Assembly: GCA_028696365.1 (NCBI GenBank)
Contig: JAQVHG010000006.1
Location: 1-24,045 of the forward strand
DNA from: Methanofollis sp.
GTDB taxonomy: Archaea; Halobacteriota; Methanomicrobia; Methanomicrobiales; Methanofollaceae
Reading direction: 5' to 3'
DNA length: 24,045 bases
Shown here piece after piece: positions 19,296 through 24,045 of this stretch (position 1 is the stretch's first letter; each line of letters opens with the position of its first letter). The notes beneath the pieces were generated by a model that was given only the letters and a program-made list of their open reading frames with translations, did not search any database and was not told the origin of the DNA. The position numbers were made by a program, and so were the translations under genes.

Positions 19296-20780
19296 TCACG
19301 GTTGGTCACGCCCCTTGTAAAGGTAACCATTGCGCCCGCTCTCGCACGCGAGGGCCGTGACCAGTTCCATATCAAGGTGCGCCTCAAAGAGCGCGGCGAG
19401 ACGGTCATAGGGGTCGACGTCATCTCCGGCAGGCTGGTACTCGATCCCTTTCCGGCCTGCCAGGTAGCCCACAAGGGTGTCGACCACCGCCGGGTCGGAG
19501 AAGAGCCCGTGCAGATAGGTCCCGATGACCAGCCCGTCCTGGCTCACTGCCCCGTCCTCACCGAAGGCCGGAGCGTCGCCACCCCGCTCGGTCGTGCCCA
19601 TGTGGATCTCGTAACCGCTCACCTCGCCCATCTTCGAGAGTATGGGGGAAACTTCTGCCGCCCTGAGACGCACCTGCCTGGTGGTCTTGGCGTAGACCGA
19701 GAAGGTGGTCGTCACATCAAGGAGGCCGAGCCCCTCGGCCTTGCCAGGGGCATCGCCCTCATACCCCTCGTCGACGAGGCGGCGGCCAAGCATCTGGAAG
19801 CCCCCGCAGATCCCGATGACCGGCACCCCCGCGGCACGGACCCGGCAGATCTCGTCGGCGGTGCCAGAGCCCCGTAACACCTCCAGGTCGTCGATGGTGT
19901 TCTTCGTGCCAGGGAGGATGACGGCGTCGTAGCCCGCCAGGGTCTCGCCAGGGTTGACATAGGTGACCGACGCCCGCCGTTCCAGGAGTTCGAAGTCGGT
20001 GAAATTGGCGATGTGCGGGAGCCTGAGAACCGCGATCCTGACCCCCCCTTCTCGGGCCTGCTTGTCCCCGATGGAGAGGGAGTCCTCTGAGGGGAGATCG
20101 ATCTCGGCATAGGGGAGGACCCCGAGGACCGGGACGCCGCAGATCTCCTCCAGAGTCTCGACGCCGGAAGCAAAGAGGGCAGGGTCACCCCTAAACTTGT
20201 TGACGATGATCCCGGCGACGAGAGGTTTAATATCCTCAGGAAGAAGGGCAATTGTCCCGTAGGCCTGGGCAAAGACCCCGCCCCGCTCGATGTCGGCGAC
20301 CAGGAGGATAGGAAGGCCGAGGGCGCGGGCAAGTCTGATGTTGGCGATGTCGCGGTCATAGAGGTTGAGCTCGGCGGCGCCACCGGCGCCCTCGATGACG
20401 ACAGTCCCGTGCTCCTCCTCAAGGTGGGTGAAGGCCTCCACTGCAGTCTTGAGGAGGTCATCGGTCTCCAGATAATATTCGCCGATCCTGACGTCTTTAT
20501 AGGGCCGGCCCATGAGTACAACCTGAGAGACCTGGTCCCCCTTCGGCTTGAGGAGGACTGGGTTCATCTCGGCTGTGGGTTCGATACCGGCGGCCCTGGC
20601 CTGCACCGCCTGGGCGATCCCGATCTCGGCCCCGTCGACGGTCACCCAGGAGTTGAGGCTCATGTTCTGTGACTTGAAGGGTGCGTTTCTGATACCCCGG
20701 TTTTTCAGGGCCCGGCAGATCCCAGCGACGACCGTGCTCTTGCCTACATGGGAGGCGGTCCCGAGGACCATCAGTGACAT
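19296..20780 (-). CDS. cobQ: cobyric acid synthase (adenosylcobyrinate a,c-diamide amidotransferase)
   Basis: CobQ/CbiP adds four amide groups from glutamine to adenosylcobyrinic acid a,c-diamide, a late step in cobalamin (and so methanogenic corrinoid) synthesis. The 494 residues have an N-terminal dethiobiotin synthetase-like ATPase: MSLMVLGTASHVGKSTVVAG (P-loop), PFKSQNMSLNSWVTVDGAEI, VVIEGAGGAAELNLYDRDIA, LLVADIERGGVFAQAYGTIA. The C-terminal class I glutamine amidotransferase domain has AVILPGTKNTIDDL, VIGICGGFQMLGRRLVDEG with nucleophile Cys, and VIGTYLHGLF with catalytic His. Length fits the family. The start ATG has no ribosome-binding sequence; a TATA-like CACATATCC is about 28 bases upstream, so the mRNA is probably leaderless. 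Confidence 0.96.
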   Translation of the reverse strand: MSLMVLGTASHVGKSTVVAGICRALKNRGIRNAPFKSQNMSLNSWVTVDGAEIGIAQAVQARAAGIEPTAEMNPVLLKPKGDQVSQVVLMGRPYKDVRIGEYYLETDDLLKTAVEAFTHLEEEHGTVVIEGAGGAAELNLYDRDIANIRLARALGLPILLVADIERGGVFAQAYGTIALLPEDIKPLVAGIIVNKFRGDPALFASGVETLEEICGVPVLGVLPYAEIDLPSEDSLSIGDKQAREGGVRIAVLRLPHIANFTDFELLERRASVTYVNPGETLAGYDAVILPGTKNTIDDLEVLRGSGTADEICRVRAAGVPVIGICGGFQMLGRRLVDEGYEGDAPGKAEGLGLLDVTTTFSVYAKTTRQVRLRAAEVSPILSKMGEVSGYEIHMGTTERGGDAPAFGEDGAVSQDGLVIGTYLHGLFSDPAVVDTLVGYLAGRKGIEYQPAGDDVDPYDRLAALFEAHLDMELVTALACESGRNGYLYKGRDQP

Positions 20781-20805
20781 TGTTATTGATTTTGATCGCC
20801 TGAAG

Positions 20806-20814
20806 GGATATGTG
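20806..20814 (-). promoter_or_regulatory. probable TATA element for cobQ
   Basis: The minus strand reads CACATATCCC about 26-34 bases before the cobQ ATG (20780). It is short, and no riboswitch-like conserved leader is seen between it and the start codon, so corrinoid control at the RNA level is not indicated. Confidence 0.35.
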
Positions 20815-20922
20815 GTGTGGTAGGCGGGGCATCATCCGTAGAATCCAAGAGCAGAATACTCCTTCTGGCTCTGGAAAATCTGGCTTGAACCTCTGGCTCA
20901 CGCATACGCGATACACATCCTG

Positions 20923-20942
20923 CCTCTCTTCGTTACGAGAGG
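20923..20942. repeat. small perfect inverted repeat in the cobQ-aIF1 gap
   Basis: CCTCTC, eight bases (TTCGTTAC) and GAGAGG form a hairpin. Nearby CTGGCTCACGCATACG (20893-20908) resembles CTGACTCACGCATATG at 12635-12650. The flanking 20825-21032 has no gene I can support and may be worn repeat material. Confidence 0.3.
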
Positions 20943-21057
20943 AAGAGAAGGACAGGAAGACAGAGGCCCGATCATTCAGAAGATGTATCTACTACAATCT
21001 GTGTATCGCTCTTGAAGGAATCTGACGAATTCGGCTCTGTAGAATCCCTCAGTTATC

Positions 21058-21387
21058 GGTAGTGCCCCATGAAACAACTGATACTACACGCCGATCTTTT
21101 GAATGGGGCATGAACCCCGTCTCAAGCATATCCATGGCCCTTGGACTCTGTTGAAACCTTCTTCTAGAGAGTGAATCCGGTGTTGACCATATCTCCGCGT
21201 TGCATGAAGGTGAATAGCAGGCGATCAGATGGACCGCCCAAAATCGCAGGATCTTCACCACAATCTCTCGCCGTGGGGGCGGCAGACCGATCGGGGCTGA
21301 ATGATCCTCTCTCTCGATGAAGAGCAAACAGGAATTTTATCCAGAAGATGATCGAATTGATTTTCAGTTCTATTCTGGGGCACTACC
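21058..21387 (+). mobile_element. second MITE-like element (330 bp) inserted into the first
   Basis: Ends are GGTAGTGCCCCA (21058-21069) and its reverse complement TGGGGCACTACC (21376-21387), a perfect 12-bp inverted repeat that continues imperfectly for about 25 bases (both sides share AACTGA further in). CAGTTATC (21050-21057) and CACTTATC (21388-21395) flank it, an 8-bp target duplication with one mismatch. No transposase is encoded. The interior holds GGACTCTGTTGAAACCTTCT (21142-21161), a segment of the second repeat family also found near 15426, so it may itself be composite. Confidence 0.7.
21142..21280 (+). repeat. decayed second repeat family, copy 2
   Basis: GGACTCTGTTGAAACCTTCT with AGAGAGTGAATCC nearby, and later GGATCTTCACCACAATCTCT with CGCCG, match in order the segments at 15426-15630. 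Spacing between them differs by tens of bases, so both copies are eroded. It lies inside the inner inserted element. Confidence 0.4.
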
Positions 21388-21865
21388 CACTTATCGTGGG
21401 GAGCATGTGTGTCACCCGCCCTCCTATAAGTCTCTCGGCAAGGGCGAGTGCCGCCGGGACCCTCGGGAGCAAGATAGAGATGGGAAGACAGAATAGATGA
21501 CCATGACGAGGGGGTTGTAATCCTCGACCCATCGTGTGGGCAGGGGGCTCGGGGGGCTTGCCGCCCCCCGAACCCCCCCCACCAGAGAGAGAGATCCAGA
21601 GGGTTTCTACAGAGCCCCTCTGAATAGCATTTATAGGGTTGAGTACTTTCTATTTTGCATTGCTCTATGCAATGATACGCATTTCATGCTCCTCTTCTCC
21701 GCCTCCCCCCTTCTCCCTACATTTTCATCGGACCCAAGGCATAAATCATGCAAAGATATGTTTCCCATCTAAGACGTGCCATCTCACCATGAAATGATGA
21801 AGATCAATCTTGTTCTGATCCTCAAGACTCATATCTGGCAGGATGGAAGTGATATTCATGCCAAG

Positions 21866-21876
21866 AAATATATAAC
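21866..21876 (+). promoter_or_regulatory. TATA box for aIF1
   Basis: GAAATATATAAC, an archaeal BRE/TATA-like sequence, is centred 27 bases before the aIF1 ATG (21898). It matches the sequence seen for the S19e operon (GAAATATATAAAA). Confidence 0.65.
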
Positions 21877-21897
21877 GAGAACTTGAAGGTATAACCA

Positions 21898-22203
21898 ATG
21901 AACGGTGGTATATGTCCAAAATGTGGACTACCCAAAGAACTGTGTATCTGTGAGGAGGTAGCGAAGGAACAACAGAGGATTCAGGTAAAGATCAATAGAC
22001 GCCGGTACGGGAAAGAAGTCACCGTCATCGAAGGGCTTGACCCGTACGACATCGACCTGAATGACCTCACCAAGTTCCTGAAGGCGAAACTCGCCTGCGG
22101 TGGAACTGTCAAAGATACGTCCATCGAACTCCAGGGCAACCATAAAGAAAGAGTCAAGGACTTGCTCGCGCAAAAGGGGTATAAATTGGAGCAGATCAAT
22201 TGA
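21898..22203 (+). CDS. translation initiation factor aIF1 (SUI1 family)
   Basis: aIF1 binds the small ribosomal subunit and helps choose the start codon. The 101 residues have an N-terminal zinc-knuckle-like segment (MNGGICPKCGLPKELCICEE; cysteines as C-x2-C-x6-C-x-C) then the SUI1 domain: RIQVKINRRRYGKEVTVIEG, LDPYDIDLNDLTKFLKAKLA and CGGTVKDTSIELQGNHKERV, ending KGYKLEQIN. LxxLxKxLKxKLACGGTVK is the family hallmark. AAGGT lies 7 bases before the ATG and a TATA box 27 bases before it. It stands alone between two repeat-filled gaps, and its coding sequence is less G+C-rich than the neighbours, as usual for a small conserved gene. Confidence 0.96.
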   Translation: MNGGICPKCGLPKELCICEEVAKEQQRIQVKINRRRYGKEVTVIEGLDPYDIDLNDLTKFLKAKLACGGTVKDTSIELQGNHKERVKDLLAQKGYKLEQIN

Positions 22204-22320
22204 TCCCTTGACTCCTACCTATCAATCATATTTTTTCCAGTATATTTCCGCCGGGGAGAACACAGGCCGGGTGCGCCGCCTGATAATAATACCCCGATGA
22301 CCAACTCTTTCTCTGTTCTT

Positions 22321-22630
22321 GGCTCTTTAGAAACCCTCACTTATTGTGTGGAGGGGGTCTGCGTCACCCGCCTTCCCACCTCTTTGGCCGGGGGCTCTGC
22401 CCCCAGACCCCCCTGGAGACCACGATAGGGTCGGGAAGGCAGAATCGATGACCATAAAGAGAGTGCTGTCGTCCTCGACATATCGTGTGGCGGGGGTTCG
22501 GGGGGCGGCCAAACCCCCCGTCACCGCCATCCCAGGGGTCAAGGGGGCAGAGCCCCCGATACGATCGATGGAGGAAGGCGATTAATTCACGCTCATGCCC
22601 GATAAGATAGACGAGGGTTTCTACAGAGTT
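22321..22630 (+). mobile_element. MITE-like element, long variant (310 bp)
   Basis: The left end GGCTCTTTAGAAACCCTCA differs from the type TIR at one base, and the right end GAGGGTTTCTACAGAG is intact except that the last two bases are TT. The core (22430-22455) and the hairpins CCGGGGGCTCTGCCCCC (22389-22405) and GGGGGGCGGCCAAACCCCCC are present. An extra segment on the right (about 22525-22610) carries GGGGTCAAGGGGGCAGAGCC and TTCACGCTCATGCCCG; the latter resembles 12720-12736. It may be a subtype with a longer arm. No target duplication is visible. The 22204-22320 stretch has no gene. Confidence 0.7.
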
Positions 22631-22667
22631 GTAATTGAACCGAAATGCCCTTCCCCATCCCGCATCT

Positions 22668-22765
22668 CGCACCGGGGTCCACGGGATGACGAGTGAGCCG
22701 GGAAGACAGAACACACGGTCATGATGGAGAAAGGCGCGGGGGGGCGGCCAAGCCCCCACCCGACT
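22668..22765 (+). mobile_element. MITE-like core fragment
   Basis: The core is diverged but recognisable (GCCGGGAAGACAGAACACAC at 22697-22716, then GGTCATGATGG), with GGGGGGGCGGCCAAGCCCCC (about 22738-22756) to its right. Both terminal repeats are missing. It sits between the long variant copy and the TadC-like gene's 3' end. Confidence 0.6.
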
Positions 22766-22772
22766 CCAGAAC

Positions 22773-22780
22773 AAAAAAAA
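22773..22780 (-). terminator. T-rich terminator after the TadC-like gene
   Basis: Eight A on the plus strand read as T8 on the minus strand, starting 12 bases after the stop codon. It marks the end of the secretion operon. Confidence 0.55.
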
Positions 22781-22792
22781 GGATCCGGCCTC

Positions 22793-23830
22793 TCAGATCA
22801 CAAACCTGAAGAGCAACCATGCGATGAAGAGCATCACCGCCGAAAACTTAAGCCCTGCAGTCGCCCGCCCCTCCCCCATCTGGCCCGCGACCAGACCTGA
22901 GAAGAACCCCATGATCATCGCGGAGTGGGAGAAGAGACGCTTGTAAAGGTCCATATCGACGTTCCCGATGAACTGACTCCCGGCCCCGGACTCCGCCGCC
23001 TGCGCCCCGGCATCGGCCATGGTGGAAAGGAAGGTCGATTCCAGGATCGCGATCACAAAGAGGAAGACAAAGAACGCAGCAACGATGATCACCTCATAGA
23101 TGAGCATGTTGCTTGCCCGCTCCTTCTTGAGATTGATGAACTCGAAACTGTCCCTGGCCGCCGCTCGCAACACCTCAGAGACATCTCCACCGGCGGTGCT
23201 CGCCTTTGCGATGAGGTCGACCGAACGCTCGGCAAGTGGGGTGCCGATCCGCCTCCCGAAACCGGTGATCGCCTCGACAAACGGCACATTCCAGGACATA
23301 TCGACGTCGAGTTTCCTGATGTAGGGCGTAAGCATCCCATACTCGCCTTCGGCAACGATATGGACTGCATTCGGGAGGGTCATCCCTGAGTCGTTCATCC
23401 CTGCCACGTCCCTGAAAAAGTTCGGGAGTGCCTCTTCAAGACTCTTCTCCCGTCGCCCCTCCTTGAAGTCAAGGAGTGCAAGCGGGACCACAGGGATCAG
23501 GATCGAGAAGACAATGACATCGTCGACAAGGGTGGTGCTAAAGATTGCCTGGAACCCGTAATTTACTACGATCAGAGATATCCCCACGATAAAGAAGAGG
23601 AACGAGATCGGGACCGTGGCGATGAGACTGTTGGTCGGGGTCTCGGTGAGTACCTCAATTGGATGTTTGATGAGGCGGCCAAGCCCCACCTCCATCTTGC
23701 GCTGGTGCTCGATCTTGGTGATGATGTCCTGCTCCTGCTGCTCATACCGGTCGAGTTCGGTCGCTTCGACCGGTGCCGCACCAGTCCCGTCACGATTGAG
23801 TAAGTCATCAAAAAGCGCCTTGAATCCCAT
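22793..23830 (-). CDS. type II secretion system F-domain protein (TadC/FlaJ-like), downstream copy
   Basis: The 345-residue membrane protein has a polar N-terminus (about 1-65) followed by hydrophobic segments at roughly 73-95 (VPISFLFFIVGISLIVVNYG) and 103-118 (VIVFSILIPVVPLALLDF), a cytoplasmic T2SSF domain (about 120-240; EGRREKSLEEALPNFFRDVA, GLxxA-like SGMTLPNAVHIVAEGEYGML, TPLAERSVDLIAKASTAGGD) and a second hydrophobic cluster (about 247-268 and 305-345). This fits platform proteins of archaeal type IV pili and Tad-like systems. It is 3 bp downstream of another such protein, the usual tandem arrangement; the ATPase would be expected further upstream, outside the window. Confidence 0.9.
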   Translation of the reverse strand: MGFKALFDDLLNRDGTGAAPVEATELDRYEQQEQDIITKIEHQRKMEVGLGRLIKHPIEVLTETPTNSLIATVPISFLFFIVGISLIVVNYGFQAIFSTTLVDDVIVFSILIPVVPLALLDFKEGRREKSLEEALPNFFRDVAGMNDSGMTLPNAVHIVAEGEYGMLTPYIRKLDVDMSWNVPFVEAITGFGRRIGTPLAERSVDLIAKASTAGGDVSEVLRAAARDSFEFINLKKERASNMLIYEVIIVAAFFVFLFVIAILESTFLSTMADAGAQAAESGAGSQFIGNVDMDLYKRLFSHSAMIMGFFSGLVAGQMGEGRATAGLKFSAVMLFIAWLLFRFVI

Positions 23831-23833
23831 CTC

Positions 23834-24045
23834 TCACACCTCCGGGGTCATAGAACTGATCAGGATGAGGAACATCACGCTCCCAAAGGGGACAATGAGG
23901 TAGATGATGATCATCAAAAAGATCGGGTTTGATTCGCCGCCCATAATAGACATAATCGACTGGAGAATAATCAGGAAGAGCGTGCCGGCCACCATCGCCG
24001 TCACGTACGACTCGGCGATCAACCCAAGAGTTTCGAGAAATGTCT
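23834..24045 (-). CDS. type II secretion system F-domain protein, C-terminal end, runs off right edge
   Basis: Only the last 70 codons are visible, reading in from the right edge: TFLETLGLIAESYVTAMVAG, then TLFLIILQSIMSIMGG, NPIFLMIIIYLIVPFGSVMF and LILISSMTPEV, ending with TGA at 23834-23836. It contains two hydrophobic spans typical of the C-terminal half of T2SSF/TadC proteins. An internal ATG at 24022 is not the true start, since the frame is open to the edge and continues a T2SSF-like pattern. The 3-bp gap to the next gene indicates co-transcription of the two membrane proteins. Confidence 0.75.
   Translation of the reverse strand, partial: TFLETLGLIAESYVTAMVAGTLFLIILQSIMSIMGGESNPIFLMIIIYLIVPFGSVMFLILISSMTPEV

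Larger units (their letters stand above)
21033..21616 (+). mobile_element. MITE-like element interrupted by a second insertion
   Basis: The left end GGCTCTGTAGAATCCCTCA is at 21033-21051 and the right end AGGGTTTCTACAGAGCC ends at 21616. The core GGGAAGACAGAATAGATGACC (about 21482-21502) and the perfect hairpin CGGGGGGCTTGCCGCCCCCCG (21550-21570) lie in the right half. The span is 584 bp, but removing the inner element (21058-21387, 330 bp) plus one 8-bp duplication leaves 246 bp, near the 237-bp complete copy. That arithmetic supports an intact family member split by a later event. No clear target duplication of the outer element is visible. Confidence 0.75.

Noticed and set aside
19712..20521. 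269-codon minus-strand open frame in another phase
   Set aside because: It overlaps cobQ, whose ATPase and amidotransferase motifs are intact. The Ser/Pro/Arg-rich translation is a frame shadow.
20781..20830. Cobalamin riboswitch upstream of cobQ
   Set aside because: The gap from TATA-like element to start is about 30 bases, far too short for the conserved B12 element, and no characteristic conserved boxes are seen.
21536..21772. 78-codon plus-strand frame near aIF1
   Set aside because: Its first half is the right arm of the MITE-like element and the rest is low in conservation signals; no start signal precedes it.
1..24045. tRNA or rRNA genes
   Set aside because: I looked for T-loop (GTTCRANNC) plus acceptor-stem patterns in the gaps and found no convincing set; a covariance-model scan could still find something I missed.

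Overview
The window looks like chromosomal DNA of a methanogenic archaeon of the order Methanomicrobiales (Methanofollis/Methanoculleus-like). This is inferred from the archaeal gene set (aIF6, L39e, L18Ae/LX, prefoldin alpha, RNase P Rpp21, an HVO_0476-type zinc protein, DUF371, aIF1), the G+C-rich coding sequence, archaeal TATA boxes close to start codons, and bacterial-type genes known from this group (exonuclease VII, corrinoid amidotransferase). No database search was possible, so names rest on recognised motifs and gene order.

Layout. (1) Bases 1-6480, minus strand: a long translation and protein-targeting cluster. In transcription order it is rnp4 (Rpp21), a YhbY/CRM protein without a normal start codon, a promoter, then S19e, PDCD5-like protein, a PP-loop ATPase, L39e, L31e, aIF6, L18Ae, prefoldin alpha, FtsY, SRP54 and the 5' part of trmY, which runs off the left edge. 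Genes are 1-15 bp apart or overlap, so one large operon is likely. It joins ribosomal proteins, ribosome maturation, co-translational targeting (SRP54 with its receptor FtsY) and RNA modification. (2) 6480-7278: gene-free and repeat-rich. (3) 7279-10110, minus: purN, a CNNM/CorC membrane protein and a TIM-barrel isomerase-like protein. (4) 10146-12573: xseA-xseB (plus), DUF371 (minus, convergent) and an HVO_0476-type zinc-ribbon protein (plus). (5) 12574-15397: thioredoxin-like protein and membrane FKBP (minus), diverging from hsp20 and a CBS-ParB protein (plus), so folding and stress genes cluster here. (6) 15398-16321: decayed repeats. (7) 16322-18339: sugar nucleotidyltransferase (minus) diverging from two cysteine-rich proteins (plus). 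(8) 18913-20780, minus: cobyric acid synthase followed by a ribbon-helix-helix protein. (9) 20781-21897: a nested pair of repeat elements. (10) 21898-22203: aIF1. (11) 22204-22792: more repeats. (12) 22793-24045, minus: two TadC/FlaJ-like membrane proteins of a type IV pilus-like system, the second cut by the window edge.

The main non-coding feature is a family of short, G+C-rich, MITE-like elements filling nearly every large gap. The best copy (6604-6840) has perfect 19-bp terminal inverted repeats and an 8-bp flanking direct repeat. A conserved core occurs seven times, always in the same orientation. One copy (21033-21616) is interrupted by a second element with its own inverted repeats and a near-perfect 8-bp target duplication, which gives a relative age. 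No transposase is present, so mobility would need enzymes encoded elsewhere.

Other points of interest are an inverted repeat CTAAC-N5-GTTAG between the TATA box and start of hsp20, matching the heat-shock operator I recall for Archaeoglobus HSR1, and the rnp4/YhbY junction, where an A7 run and a missing start codon suggest frameshifting, a non-standard start or a one-base sequence error.
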